Of a stretch of 64,000 nt of DNA, positions 15,401-26,531 are shown one piece after another. Under the pieces are notes generated by a model that was not told the origin of the DNA, did not search any database, and worked only from the letters and a program-made list of their open reading frames with translations. The position numbers and the translations under genes are program-made. The DNA lies in assembly GCA_037501455.1 (NCBI GenBank), contig CM074858.1:88634501-88698500 (forward strand), written 5' to 3'. Origin of the DNA: Lantana camara. Lineage: Eukaryota; Streptophyta; Magnoliopsida; Lamiales; Verbenaceae. Position 1 is the first letter of the stretch. Each line of letters begins with the position of its first letter.

Positions 15401-18400
15401 GCAGCAGCAAACCTTGATCTTCAGATAACGTACAAGTGTAAAACAAAGAAAAATAACTAGAATGATAAGATAAGCAAAGAAAACACGTACATGTGTAACT
15501 CTATATATTCATCACTTTCAGGCTAATATAGAAGTGTTGTAGTGTAATGTACAATGAAAAACGTAAGCTCAACAAACCTGACGTAGCCCTTCCTTAGCAA
15601 CAGCTACAATTTCAGTACTCCTGCTCGTCAAGGACTTGAAGAACATGGAAATTATTTTTGCCCTCAAGTCTAAGTGGTTTTGAGTTTTGAAGTCTGCCCA
15701 TGCCATGGCAGTGCATAGGAGTTCAATGCAAGCAGTTCGAAGTTTATTCAAAGATGTAATCACTTTCGGATTCATAAATTTCACAACCCAAGTTGTTTCA
15801 TCAGTCTCTGCAATTTGCAGAGCATCTTGCAGGAAATTAATGAGCTCAGGTGTCAACTTAAGGAGCGGAGGCCTCAAAGCTAGGCAGAAATTCAGGGCAG
15901 TTACTGTTCCAACCTGAAAAACTGCATGTTAAACAACCATACAAACCACAGCTCATTTTCATCAAAAATGCAACATTACCTGTTGATCAACAGTCTTGGA
16001 CCGTAGGGGCCGCACGAGAAGAGGCTGTAGCAAAGGCTGGTGCAATGGTTCAAGCAACTCAGAGACCTCACTGCCAGTCCTACTTGCTAAAAGTGCCAAA
16101 GAAGACTGCACGATCTTTCTCACGTTTATAGAAGAATTAGCATTAAACAATTCTGAGGCCAAATACTCAACAACACCTTGAAAACTCTGCCTACGTGCTT
16201 CACTGTTAGCTTCATCGACATTATTCACCACTCGTAGAACTTGTGTAAGAACTTGACTTGTCTCCTCCTGTTCTTTAGTAGCGTAGGTAGGAAGTCTTTT
16301 AAGAACATAGACTAATCCCCTAACAACACGTACTTGAAAGATACATAAAATTTCAACAGTGACCTTCCCAATCAAAGCACCAAGCCCCATAACTCCTCCC
16401 ATTTGTGCTTGCCAGGTACTACCATAGCAACAATGTAGAAGTCTGGGCAAAAGTTGCTCAAAACATGAAACCCGAACACTTGGAGGAGGTGAATAGACAG
16501 GGCTCATTGAGGGGCTGGAGACAATCATTGGAGTGCTAGGACCTCCTCGAGACATCAGCATGTCAGAATGTTTAGAGTTAGCAAGGAACAAAAGTGTCTC
16601 AGCAAATATATTCAGTGCATTCAATGCAGCTTTAGCGTGCAGCCTATTTTCATCTGCCAATACATCCACCAAAGCATCCAAAAAGATCAAAGGATCCAAC
16701 TCCTTCAGAGAAGTATTATGCCTCAACTTAGAACTCATATTAGAATTGGTAGATAGCATGGGACCACCAACTGATGAGGTAGCTACCAACGTCTGAGAAG
16801 TTGGACTTTCAAAATGAAATATAATAGCAAAATGGCGGCATATGTTGCCAACATAGTCATCCTTGGCTTCTTGTAACTCAGGTTCTGCACTGGCAGCAAT
16901 TATTGTCATCAAGAGAATCTTGAACACGGATTTCTCAGCCATAAGTTGGGTCTTGGTCTTCACACCTAGGTCAGCCTGCATTAAGAGATTATAATGGCAT
17001 AATTGCAATAAATATTGCCCTGAACAGAGACTTAGATGTAGCCTCCTCATTAATCCTGAAATTGAGTAAAAAGACCAAAGCATGCTAGTAGCAGAAGAAC
17101 AAAGAGATTCTTCAGAAAACATCTCAGAGGAGAAAAAAATGTTTAGGACAAGTAACATAATTAAGCTACATATAAAAGAAACTAGATAGTCCGGCAGGAT
17201 TAAAAAAAAAATTATAGCACAAATTAAAGAAACTTAAGAATAAAGCAGAAGAACAGTGACTGGAAGAACTCTTTTGAATACGGACAACACGGTGGAAAGA
17301 AATGTCCTAATAATTTAATATGCAATAAGCACTAAACTAAAATGCTCAAATGAAATATTATATTATCATTTACCTTTATATCAGATGTATCAGATTTTCT
17401 CCAGGAAGCATCAACTGAAGAACCTAGACAAGTTGAAAGCTGCCTAAATGTTGATTCATCGTCATTAACTAGTCCAGGCAAATTTAATTGAGAAGACAAG
17501 CATACACGAAGAAATTTAAGTGCTTGCTTTCGGTAGAAGCTATCCATGAAGCTATTCTTTTGCATAACAGCAGCCACAGCAAGACTGATGCAGCGGTCTA
17601 AAGGCACCAAAAATGGGGTCGAAGGCTCAAACGTGAGAATTAATCGAAGACCATGCTCCGGATTCTCCTTGCATTCAAGTGCTAGAGGCTCTTTGAGAAA
17701 ACGTCTATTACGACCACCTAACTTCCCAAGAAGTTGTAATGATTTGCCACCCCAAGGATAAGGTGCAGGTCTTAAATGAGACCATAATGCCAAAATCACC
17801 TCTGACATGACATTTGCCATGCTTGGTTCCAGAAAATCAGGATTCAAGCTATCAATCCAAAACTCAAGCGTTCTTAAACCAAGATTGATGAGGTCATCAC
17901 TTCCCTTGAGACACATAACAAGAGGCTTCATTAGACGAGAAAGATGAGGTAGTAGCGTGCTTAACCGTGCAGGCAATGTCAAACAAAGTTCTAATAGAAG
18001 TTCGCGCATATCTTCACCAGTGGGTCCCTCAAGCATAGCTAACAACATGGTTAAGCATGGTTGCAATGAAGGAACCAGTTCCCGAAGCAGTTGTTCAAAT
18101 TTACCTCCAGCAAGTGCACGAAACATTGTGCGAAGAAGTTGCAAATAAGCAATCGGTCTCTCAACCTCTGTAGCATTTTTCATGCAAGTTTCCATGATTA
18201 CAGGCACATGTGGTTGAAGAATACGTTCACAGTCTGCTGGGGCCTTTGCAACTGCACCAAATAAAAAGCGGAAGAGATGCAAAACGAGTTTCGCAGCAGG
18301 AGAATCGGGATGCTTAAGAACATCAAGTTTGCTGCTCACGAGAAAGTTAACTAAAACATCCGCAAAAGGGCGAAAAACTTTGGGGGCTTGTAGAAGAGTA

Positions 18401-21400
18401 GAAAAAATGTGCACTAGCTGACTGTTAGAAATCATGCACTCAAAAAGCTCTGGCATGCACAGAGAGAACATGTCCATTAAGTCCCTTGGTTCCATGATGG
18501 CCAAAATATTGGAAAATAGATGGACCATCTCTCTCTCTTCATCTTTCTCCTTAAACAGTGCCAAGCAATGCACACCGCTCTTCAGAACACCAGAAGCTTT
18601 GCAGACCTATCAAACTTGAATAAATAAGACCATGAAACCAACATAGGAATAAGGCCATGTAGCAAGAAAACCAATACCTCATCTTCTCTCATCCCTTCAA
18701 GAGGCTGGGATAATGAAGAACCTGAGGATGTTGATGCAAGCACTTGTTGAGGGTTCCCCTGTGTGGCAGGTGTAACCTGTATTATTGAATTATTTGTATA
18801 AGATTAAACCTTGCATATAATATTATCATTCAATCGCATACAAACCTGTCCCCGCGGTACATGTGCATGGGTGATGCTCCAGATAATTGTCTTCATTCCT
18901 GCAAGTAGAGTCATGACTCATGAGATGAGAAAATAGTACGGTAAAATTTAATTATTCGAACAGACATTTTTGTGACCCCTCGAGAATATGATATAGCATT
19001 TTCAGCAAAGTGGAAGAAGGAAAGAAGAATAATTACCCATGACTAAGGTCTTTATCAGATGCTTGCAATCATTGACTTCCTTGGAATGCTCAACAGACGT
19101 TGGCAGATTAAGGACAGCCTACCAGAATAAGCCCTTGATTAGAGAAAAGTGGGAACCCAACAGAAATCACAAAGCTATCTAAAATTATAATTCTGTGTTA
19201 TTGATGTTGAGTAAAGTATAGGACTATAGTGCCTAATACTCATAGAAGATAATGGACAAAAAACATATTTTAGATTGCTTTAGAAAATAATGGACAGAAG
19301 TTGCAGCAGCCACCAATATGAAAAACATCAACACCACTTCCCCAGCAAAAGAAGAACTTGAGTTAAAAAAAATTAAAGTGCTTATACATTGGCTACCAAT
19401 ATGACAAAAATCAACACCACTTTCCCCAGCAAAAGAAGGACTTGAGTTTAAAAAAATAATAAAGTGCTTATACACTGTTCGTATGCTAATAATCTTGTTC
19501 TGGTATCTAACATTAAATTCCACAAAATCCCATTACTTCAGAAATTTACATCATGAAACTAAGAATTGTGGGTCACCCATAAGAAGAGGATATATTGCAA
19601 ATAACATTGTAAAACATGTCAACCTAGTGTTCCCTAATCTTAAAACAAATAGGCAGCGATTGCTTGAAAGAATCACATTATATAAAGCAGCAAGTTTTTA
19701 TCAGGTAAAATAATCCCTGAAATCCAACATAAGCAGCAGTTACATTATGAAAGATCAGAAATAATCTATAGAAAAAGAAAAATATCGGTAAAAAATTAAT
19801 TAAACCACATTGTAAACTTACGAAAACACCAATCCAAGTGATGTATTAACTCACCTGTACTGGCACTTCAAGTTTCGCCCTCAATGTAGGCCTATTTTTG
19901 CCCTCCTCTCCCTCTTCCAGTAGCTATCACCAAAACAAACAAAAAGTATCCAAGAGAGGCAAATTTCATAAGTTACGACAAAGTATGCAACTATTTGAGA
20001 GTGAACACTACAGAAGTGAACTAAGAAAACGGCTCCATGACAGATAACTAAGTTAGCATTTCGAACAAAAACCATCTCTCTGACTCAGCTAAGAAAATAA
20101 ATATCGAAATTGCACGAAACTGGAAACTCGAAAGAAATTACAATCTCCATATCCATATACACAAGGCAGTTTAAAGATACCAGTTTTAACAGGATTCAAG
20201 ATGATCCCTCACTAGCATATCATAGTATCATGAGTAAAAACGAATAGAACACTTCTTACTCATACAAATTCAACTCTTATCTTTGAAATTCCAAACTTCT
20301 ACTTTCTCAAGTTTTCCCTCTTCCTCTGGTTTTCTTTGGGGCCAATAAAATTCTACAATTTCTTTGAACTCTCCTGGTGTATATATCTCTTCTTCTTACA
20401 TATGTTGAAAATAGTAACTTATAGGGTTCTTGAGGAAGATGCTGAAACTCAATAATGATTACGGGCATGTTTACATGAGCAAAACCATAATGGCCAAATA
20501 CGGGTACTTTTCATTTCTTGACTCTATTTCTCATGAGATCCCGTCAAATCAGGACACTACCTATATTATAGAAGTAGGGTTCACCTTTCTTTTTTTTTTT
20601 CGATGATTCGATCTCTCAGAGTTTCCTCCCACCCAATTGAGTGAAGGACTAATCTCCCGAGGTAGCTGAAGGCGCTTATTGCGGGGACATCTCCCAACGT
20701 AGTTTTTTACATCCACAAGGTTCAAACCCGAGACCTTGCTTAAGTGAACTCAAGCCCCTATCCACTTGAGCCAACTGCCCGTTGGTAGGGTTCACCTTTC
20801 TACTCTCTTCATAACTTTTATCATTTTCAGTTTCATGTACAAGTCTAGTTGCTTGCTTTAGTTTACTATTATCTAAAATGTTTTTGAAGGAAACAAAAAT
20901 TTTCCCATTTTTTTTCTGATTCATATCTAAAAGCGCACAAAATAGAGCAATTGGGGCCAACAAAAAAGATGTCATCAGCTTTGCAAAAGAAAGCATACAT
21001 GATACTAAGTTGATGTACCTGAGGAATAGTGCGCTTGAAAGTGTTAAACTTCCCGACAAAAGCATCCAATATTCGACCCTGAGAAGTAACTATCATTAGT
21101 TGTGGCAGAAGCCTGTCTATAAAGCAGAGTAAGGTAAGGTTCACATCTGGAAATTGAGAAAGACACTAAAATAGACATACCAACAAAATTCGTGCTTCAT
21201 CCATTGATGCCTGATCTAGACCTTTCTGAAATATTGGCTCCACCTTAATGGAAGAAATCAACATGTAGATTTCAGAATAGTAAAGAGGAAGCATATATGA
21301 TTCTCATGAGATATGAATGTAGTTTGTTATAGGGATCTAAGACTTATTCTGAGCATATACCAGATTCAACATCAAGCGAGCACAAGTAGTATGAATGCTC

Positions 21401-24400
21401 AACGACAGGGAGGCATCATGCATGTTGCTGGAGAACAAGTAAATAATTCGAGATAGCTGCAACACATATAAAGAATCAATAATGATGGTCCGCTAAAATA
21501 AATTTTCAAGCACTCATATTGGTAAATATATCTAGAATTAGAGAAAATATCAGAAAAGATACTAATATTTTTAGTAAAACGGGGAGCAACAGGGATAATC
21601 CCAAAACATAAGTAAATTCATGTGACCCTACAAATATGACTACTAGAAGTTCTGCTCACCTGAGACAAAGAAAGATCTCCCCTGACATGGTGAACAATCT
21701 CTGCCAGAAGACTATAGGCCAGAGGTCGCAATGTCTCAAAGCATGCCCGGCCGGTACCTACAAGGACCCTGTTGCAAACCAGATATCAACTTCATGAAGC
21801 TCAACTTAGGATTTCGGTAGATATCAATTTAACAGAATTGCAGTAAGCAGCTCTCGTCCCCAAAAGAAAAATAATTTGATGATTGCAAAGTTCCCCATCA
21901 TCAAAAGAAGGGCAATCCCTAAACATTCTGCCCATACTTCCTAACGATTATGCAGAAGTGTCAACATATAAACCAAATCATATTTCATCAAACTTACGAT
22001 GCATTGAATGAGACTTGATGTGCATTGAATAAAACAAGAAAAAAAGACAAAAATGCAACACAGAAATGGCTAAAAAGTTACAAAAGGTTGAGGGCACACA
22101 AATATAACATTGAAACAAAAAAAGAATTGGGAAGAGAGGTGGTGGGCGGCAGCACTAGGAGGATGGGTGGTGGTGGATCAAGAATATAGAGACAAAGTGG
22201 CAGTAGAGTGAGAATGGGTCGTTTTTCGGCTTTGTGTTATTTCAACTTTTCTGTGAATTAGCTCCTTTTCTTGGCCTTGAGCCTCTGCGCTATAGCCTAT
22301 AAACCACCGATAGTGCGCACTAAGAAAAAGATACGGCGCAAGGCAACTGAAGTGAGAGGCATGAACCTACGAAGTGCACTATCTGTGCTTTTAATAAGTT
22401 AATAACTAGGCATTTACCAAATAAAACCATAGTCATAGGCATTATCATATTGTTGGTAAACACTGTAGATCAGAGCAAATGTGCAATAAAGGAACTTCAA
22501 TTGACTAATTCATAGCATTGACTTATATACGAGTTACATAAACCAATCTGAGGAAGCTCTAAAGAAAATTTGAATGCTAATGATCTTATTCCTACTCCCA
22601 CATTGATATATACCAATATAGGAATGCTGATGCACAAGGAAAGTGGCAATAAATGATGAAGACAAAATAGCCATAAAACAAGCAAGCATAAAAACAACAA
22701 TCCCTCAACAGATACATAGTAAATATTACGAAACCTTCACAGTCTCACACTGAATGCATCTATGGACAGTGGAATTTATATAAATGACAAAATGAATTTC
22801 TTTTTCCCCACTTTTTTGTGGCATGTAGACTACATATCATATAGACCAAATAATATCACAAACATTGTTTCAAATAGGGGAAGAGAATCTTTAAGTCATA
22901 ATCACAATAACCAGTTTGCTAAAGAGCATACCTCTCATCCAGAAGTGTATCAATTAAAGGAAATAAACCCCTTTTAAAATCCGTCCCTAGAACATGTTTT
23001 AAAGCAACCAATAGTTCCTGGATCCATCAACTTCTATAGGTTAGTTTTCAGGCGATTAAACAATGAAAAACAAATAAACTTTTAGAGAAAGCCAACCTTC
23101 CGAATTGAAACTGAGTCAGAACACGTCACTAGCAGATTCACAATACTTTTGCATATGTTCTCCTCATGTTGCTTGATATAGTCAGAAAAGCTCTTCAGCA
23201 GGTAAGTTAAGAAAGAAAGAGTCTGCACATTAGGAATGAAAAATATCTTAGAAGTATACTAAAGATGCCAAGGAGATGACAAACATGGAATCACATTTGT
23301 TTTCATTATTGGGAGAATTTGGCAGCACGGAGGAAATGATTAACAGGTAAAATTATGCTCTACTCAAAGGGCACTCTCCTACAATTATAGAGCCAAATAT
23401 TTCGTAATTGAAGGATGTCCACTGAAACAAGAAGTGTCTAGGTTTCCAGCATATCCAGTCCCATTAGCTACCGGTACAAAATTTATGCTTTTTCTCTCAA
23501 AACAAAGGTTCAGAAGCAACCAAAGTGGAAAAGGGGCATATCATTAGAGTGATGGCAGTGACACCAATCTATGGCAATCAACTTAACATCGAATGATTGG
23601 GAAATTTTGAAAGCAAGTTCCAAGCTTTTTGGAATAAAGATTACATGAATATTCAATCTTACCTTAACTTGCGCTCCTTTCAGCTCAATAAAATGATTCT
23701 TCAAATGGGGAGGGACCTTCTCCGGGCCCGGGACAGAGATTGCAGCCACCATCAGTGGCAACAGATGTGGGATATTGGTCTGAACAAGTCGACCATACAA
23801 CTGAAATAAAAACATAACCACTAGTGGACTCTCCGTAACAACCTTGAAAGACCTTGTACTTGGATTAAGCTGCCCAGTAGCCCCAACATAACCACCTGAC
23901 GGTCCTACTTGATCAGAAACTTCAATAGGTTTCACATCATCACCACTGAGGGATGACCCCATGGACCCAGATGTGGACGGCAAGGGTGGTGGCGGTGCCA
24001 TCATGGCCCCATTCTCAAAGAAGTAACTAACAGTAGCCCTAAAATTCTGATAAATTTTGCAGATAAAATCAAGAAATGGCTGAACTTCTGTCTCTAAACT
24101 TGGCCTAAAGTTCCTGAGCAAGTCAAAGATAATCCTAATGCAAATTAACCCATTTTCCTCATTGTCTGCAGTTAGAACGTGCATTGCTACTTTAAGAAGC
24201 TCCGGAACGAAGGGCCTAAGAACCTCACTGTGGGGTAAGCGATTTAGTATTTCGATTATAATATTCCGAAGTTTGTGCTCAGGGTTATCAACGAACTGGG
24301 GCTTGGTAATATGATATAAAATTCCAGAAAATGCACGGAAATAGCACTTCAAGAAGTTCAAATACTCCCCTGTGTGGCATATCTCCAGACTGTCCCGTAC

Positions 24401-24600
24401 CTCCATAGCCATTTGCAGCCTCGTCTGAATTGCTACAGCAATACAACACAAAAACGAAATTAATACACAAAGCCCACATATACAAAGAGAAAATAAAAAA
24501 AAATTAAAAAAAAAAAGCACAAGATAAAGTGAGTTCGCGTACGCAGGTCGGGTTCGACTAGGTGTCGGGAGTGCTGATCGAAATTCGCAACTGGACTCAT
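1..24600 (-). CDS. TRA1: TRA1/TRRAP-like SAGA/NuA4 scaffold (5' complete, 3' end beyond window)
   Basis: Plant homologue of yeast Tra1 and human TRRAP, a nuclear PIKK-family scaffold that binds transcription activators and brings SAGA and NuA4 histone acetyltransferases to promoters. I resolved 33 exons by GT-AG borders and continuous phase: 24600-24543, 24432-23663, 23222-23097, 23017-22932, 21768-21660, 21456-21361, 21243-21181, 21078-21019, 19923-19855, 19118-19037, 18898-18846, 18776-18678, 18606-17374, 16975-15980, 15913-15578, 14699-14441, 14335-14113, 14025-13641, 12091-11942, 11826-11605, 10672-10451, 9284-8628, 8232-7972, 7877-7530, 7274-6862, 6792-6363, 5977-4670, 3336-3076, 3000-2710, 2626-2147, 1891-1460, 894-616, 295-1. 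Exon lengths sum to 11,152 nt with no stop or phase break, about 3,717 codons. The family is about 3,850 aa, so some 150 C-terminal residues (rest of pseudokinase, FATC) lie to the left. The N-terminus MSPVANFDQHSR is typical of plant TRA1. No sign of decay. The two Arabidopsis paralogues cannot be told apart from this. Confidence 0.96.
451..600. repeat. Tandem duplication, about 75 bp, in TRA1 intron 32
   Basis: Two diverged copies, each starting tcttggtgaa (451 and 526) and ending near acaacaaagtg. The 320-bp intron (296-615) contains nothing else recognisable. Confidence 0.75.
1292..1432. repeat. Tandem duplication, 70-bp period, in TRA1 intron 31
   Basis: Two copies start at ccaaagggg (1292 and 1362) and share taaatgtaat, gaattgat and tgacatttaca. 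The host intron spans 895-1459; its remaining sequence is AT-rich with no gene. Confidence 0.8.
2147..2626 (-). CDS. TRA1: TRA1 exon 30: disordered linker between FAT and FRB/kinase
   Basis: A single 160-codon exon. It starts ALYYWLRTYLLERRDVANKS and is then rich in Gly, Ser, Gln and Asn (SVGGAGSIGLPDGSTRVANQ; HQSSSNNEGSQNTLRRNSAM), ending in a short helix (ASAFDAAKDIMEALRNKHTN). It is probably an intrinsically disordered insert on the surface of the PIKK head. No motif beyond composition is recognised. Confidence 0.92.
2710..5977 (-). CDS. TRA1: TRA1 exons 27-29: FAT domain
   Basis: Exons 5977-4670 (436 codons), 3336-3076 (87) and 3000-2710 (97). This is the FAT domain, a TPR-like helical clamp around the pseudokinase. 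Hallmarks are WHIALGLLESHVMLF, GLWMKRSITAETRSGLSLVQ, RTPNEWDNMAVWYDLLQWRN and HWVWLSWIPQLLLSLQR. The intron between exons 27 and 28 is enlarged to 1.33 kb by a small LTR element. Confidence 0.95.
3465..3497. repeat. (TG)n(AG)n microsatellite
   Basis: A run of about eight TG units is followed directly by AG units in the TRA1 intron, just upstream of the small LTR element. Confidence 0.85.
3531..4623 (+). mobile_element. Small non-autonomous Copia-type LTR element (TRIM-like) in TRA1 intron 27
   Basis: Two direct repeats of about 190-215 bp, 3531-3744 and 4433-4622, share ggattagatct, ctctctaatct, a TATATATA stretch, tacactacaataataataat and a shared end ttttctactcctc. Just before the second repeat is a purine tract (agcttgaggggg, 4420-4431) followed by TGTTAGCA, the usual Copia polypurine tract and LTR start. 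The sequence tcattagca flanks both ends (3521-3529 and 4624-4632) and may be or include the target duplication. No coding capacity, no clear primer-binding site, and divergent LTRs, so it is an old, internally deleted or TRIM-class element. Its plus orientation is antisense to TRA1. Confidence 0.72.
4182..4310. repeat. Internal tandem repeat of the small LTR element
   Basis: Two copies of a unit containing gtctagttt, acagg, gtctgt, attctct and ctactcctgtcac, with a period of about 67 bp, lie inside the internal region of the TRIM-like element. Confidence 0.65.
6363..9284 (-). CDS. TRA1: TRA1 exons 22-26: end of HEAT array leading into FAT
   Basis: Exons 9284-8628, 8232-7972, 7877-7530, 7274-6862 and 6792-6363, covering residues of about 1,900-2,600. 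Exon 22 begins VFVALLRTCQPENKMLV and ends in an acidic/Ser-rich loop (SSTGGDPKISVDGSSFSEDP) with a possible basic nuclear-signal-like KRIKVEP. Exon 25 ends on two bases of a codon completed by the first base of exon 26, which begins YPPALRNEVLQKVERQYLLG. Confidence 0.94.
9285..10450 (-). other. TRA1 intron 21 (1.17 kb), no element recognised
   Basis: AT-rich intronic sequence between exons 22 and 21. Short open frames are not supported by any family resemblance. Confidence 0.8.
10451..14699 (-). CDS. TRA1: TRA1 exons 16-21: HEAT solenoid
   Basis: Exons 14699-14441, 14335-14113, 14025-13641, 12091-11942, 11826-11605 and 10672-10451. Family-typical stretches are RMPKELLQSSLRPILVNLAH, SNWFNVTLGGKLLEHLKKWL and RKELIKFGWNHLKREDSASK. 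Exon 18 contains a Ser/Thr/Gly-rich loop (QGSSNPSGTSMGDDG). The 1.55-kb intron between exons 18 and 19 (12092-13640) shows no gene or recognisable element. Confidence 0.94.
10673..11604 (-). other. TRA1 intron 20 (0.93 kb), no element recognised
   Basis: AT-rich intron with a short C-rich run (accccaccccacccc near 11,500). The 107-codon plus-strand frame inside has no recognisable domain. Confidence 0.8.
12092..13640 (-). other. TRA1 intron 18 (1.55 kb), no element recognised
   Basis: The largest TRA1 intron. AT-rich, with no LTR ends, inverted repeats or coding similarity seen. Confidence 0.78.
14700..15577 (-). other. TRA1 intron 15 (0.88 kb), no element recognised
   Basis: AT-rich intron between exons 16 and 15 without recognisable structure. 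Confidence 0.78.
15578..18606 (-). CDS. TRA1: TRA1 exons 13-15: central HEAT solenoid
   Basis: Three large exons: 18606-17374 (411 codons), 16975-15980 (332 codons) and 15913-15578 (112 codons). Together they form the uninterrupted alpha-solenoid of the cradle region. Conserved stretches include HLFSNILAIMEPRDLMDMFS, LRTLEFWIDSLNPDFLEPSM and LWSHLRPAPYPWGGKSLQLL. A Pro/Ser-rich linker (PSMSPVYSPPPS) lies in exon 14. No premature stops. Confidence 0.95.
18678..23222 (-). CDS. TRA1: TRA1 exons 3-12: HEAT repeats, many short exons
   Basis: Ten short exons of 53-126 nt: 23222-23097, 23017-22932, 21768-21660, 21456-21361, 21243-21181, 21078-21019, 19923-19855, 19118-19037, 18898-18846, 18776-18678. 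They encode successive solenoid helices such as TLSFLTYLLKSFSDYIKQ, ELLVALKHVLGTDFKRGLF, LSRIIYLFSSNMHDASLSLS and MKTIIWSITHAHVPRGQ. Exon 12 is a Ser/Gln-rich loop. Each donor is GT and each acceptor AG, and phase is kept through the 86/109 and 82/53 nt pairs. Large introns of 1.1-1.2 kb sit after exons 4 and 8. Confidence 0.93.
19310..19477. repeat. Tandem duplication, about 83-bp period, in TRA1 intron 9
   Basis: Two copies beginning near ccaatatga (19313 and 19396) share caacaccact, ccccagcaaaagaag, cttgagtt and aaagtgcttataca. It lies in the 19119-19854 intron. Confidence 0.82.
20591..20785 (-). mobile_element. tRNA-derived SINE in TRA1 intron 8
   Basis: A unit of about 195 bp flanked by a perfect 16-bp direct repeat, tagggttcacctttct, at 20575-20590 and 20786-20801. 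Read on the minus strand it starts near CCAACGGGCAG, has an A-box-like TGGCTCAAGTGG and a B-box-like GGTTTGAACC about 50 bp apart (RNA polymerase III internal promoter), and ends in an A-rich tail, seen as a T run at 20591. These are the hallmarks of a plant tRNA-derived SINE. The perfect target duplication suggests it is not very old. It is in the same orientation as TRA1. Confidence 0.85.
21769..22931 (-). other. TRA1 intron 4 (1.16 kb), no element recognised
   Basis: AT-rich intron with a moderately GC-richer stretch near 22,270-22,390 that I could not assign. Confidence 0.7.
23663..24600 (-). CDS. TRA1: TRA1 exons 1-2: N-terminal HEAT solenoid
   Basis: Exon 1 (24600-24543) encodes the start MSPVANFDQHSRHLVEPDL. 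A one-base phase carries into exon 2 (24432-23663), which continues PIQTRLQMAMEVRDSLEI. Exon 2 holds helical repeats (residues about 20-275), with LRNIIIEILNRLPHSEVLRP as a clear family hallmark. A Gly/Ser/Pro-rich insert (PPPPLPSTSGSMGSS) follows around residues 185-225, typical of plant TRA1. The ATG at 24600 was chosen because it directly precedes the conserved N-terminus and the splice phase fits. Confidence 0.95.
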
Positions 24601-24831
24601 GGCTGATACAATTTTCTACAATTAACCTAGAAACCTCAATCCTACAAACATAAACCACACCTTGTTAAAAGTGGCTTATGGGAAGAAGTAAACAAGTAAG
24701 AATTTAACTTTAAACAGCAAAAAATTATGAACTTATGAAACGGTGATGTACAAACAGCGGCTGCGGGCCGGTGGCGTTCACATAAATGAAAATTTCCAGA
24801 CAAACTCCGATTTTGGGATGGTTAATTATGT

Positions 24832-24982
24832 AACTAGGGTTTTGAGTGTGGTGAAGAAGCAGAGGGAGAGGGGTTTTTTTGATGAAGCAAACAACAGGAA
24901 CCGGGAGAGTCGCGCTCGCGCACGGTGAGTTTTCCCCCTCAGGGAAAGTTTCCGCTCCATGGGCGGACTAAGCTATTTTATA
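24832..24982 (-). promoter_or_regulatory. TRA1 core promoter and 5' leader signals
   Basis: On the minus strand a TATA-like TATAAAATAG occupies 24982-24973. Transcription would then start near 24,945, giving a leader of about 345 nt. The leader contains AAACCCTAGTT (24842-24832), a telo-box-like motif common in leaders and promoters of plant growth-related genes. AG acceptor candidates near 24,630-24,650 leave room for a leader intron. All of this is inferred from motifs. Confidence 0.5.
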
Positions 24983-25934
24983 CACGACTTAATTGTACCG
25001 ACTTTTCTCTTTCGTTTACTATTATCTAGCAATTGGGTTGAGTGAGAGAGTAAAATAGTGAGTGTGTGCTTTGGTCGGCTTTATGGCAAGGGTTTAGAGG
25101 GATCGAGTTGAACTAAATGAGTTTTGAGGTTTTGTTTGATTTTATTATTTTGGTATATCTTTTCGAGTGAGTATTTCGATATTAGTTTGGAGGATGCATG
25201 AATAATTGTATTTTTATTTGAATATTCGGTCTTGAACATCGGGAATTAAATACTAATTTATGCAACTCGACTCAAGAAAAGATAATCAATTGAAATTTCG
25301 ATCCGACGATGAAAAATATTATCATTGTTCCACCGCTAGATTGACTCAAATCTATTCCGCCAGCAGTTTCTCAAAATTGTTCCGTCGAAATTCACCCAAA
25401 TCTACTGCTACTCTCTCAGATCTACCACCATCTTCTCAAATCCATGGTCACTCTCCCACTGTCATCCTCCCAAATCTAGCGGAGATCTGTTCCGCCGCTG
25501 GTTTTTTTTATGATGCAAAGATGATTTATGTTCATTGTTTTTTTAGGTTATGTTTTCTTTCGAGTATTGTGTATGAAAGTTTTATCTGTTCCCTGTGAAA
25601 GTTTTGTCTCTTCCTATAGAAGTTTAGTTACTTTGTTTAAGTTCAGTTTTTTTTTTTTTTTTTTCCGTATCTTCTTTATGAAAGTTAAGTCTAGTTTCAT
25701 TTTTTTTTTTTGTATCTTCCTTATGGAAATTAAGTCTATTTAGCTTGATATTTTTTTTTTTTTTGGTCCAGTGCTTGATATTAATTGTACTACATGATTT
25801 GATTATATGATATTATTCTTGCTCTTGAAAAAACATGGAAATTATGAGAAGAAAATCGAATATATATATATATATATATATATTATTCTTTATGAAAGTT
25901 AAGTCTAGTTTCATTTTTTTTTTTTCGTACCTTC
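24983..25934. other. Intergenic region upstream of TRA1
   Basis: AT-rich, with T runs and an (AT)n run at 25859-25882. It includes a local direct repeat: the stretch with ttatgaaagttaagtctag and a following T run occurs near 25,677 and 25,891. The stretch ttccttatggaaattaagtc (25,718) with its downstream neighbour recurs at 36,637, on the far side of element A. The 112-codon frame at 25260-25598 has no recognisable domain. Confidence 0.65.
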
Positions 25935-26531
25935 TGATCGTGCCAAAATCTCTGCTTGATGATCGATCGAGAGATCCGACGCGGTCACCCTATTTGTTGA
26001 CGGGGGAGACGATCGCCTGACTGCTCGAATTCTGCAAAGGTCGACAAACGTGAGCTCCGAGGCCAACTCGGGGGAGCGATGGGTGTGAGACCCGGGTTGG
26101 CACTCCGACGCTCAAGTCAGGATCGGTGAAGACGATCGAAAGGATTGAATGGTGAAAAGTGTTAGGTGGGAAAAACTTACCGTGCAATAAATGAGGAGGG
26201 GGCATTTATATAGAGAGGACAGAGAAGTTACCGCATCGACGTGGCGGCGTGGGGAGCTGACAGGTGCCCCATTAAGGCCTTGCATTAAATGCTCGGTCGG
26301 CCACTACGCTAGTGGAATAATGCGCTGGTCAGTCGGATATTGCGGGTCGATCCCAACAGATGTGATTATTCCGAGCATTTGGGTCGATACTCCTGTGAGG
26401 TAATTCCCGCGGGGTAAATGGGCCTCTGAGTAGGATGGTCGAAAGGTGATCTCCGAGCGAGATTTGACCCCCGATCGTCCACGTGGGGCAAGGTGATTGG
26501 CTTAGATCGACAGCGGGTACGTGCCACGTCA
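25935..26531 (-). repeat. Element A 3' LTR
   Basis: 597 bp and equal in length to its partner. On the minus strand it contains a TATA-like TATATAAATGCC near 26213-26202. It differs from the other LTR only by a C where the other has T in gatccYaaca and in ttcccgYgggg (both near 26,350-26,410). Confidence 0.96.

Noticed and set aside
20660..20785. tRNA gene
   Set aside because: Only A/B boxes match; no cloverleaf or anticodon stem, and it has a poly-A tail and target duplication, so SINE.
25260..25598. 112-codon frame upstream of TRA1
   Set aside because: Low-complexity, Ser-rich and without promoter or family resemblance; treated as chance.
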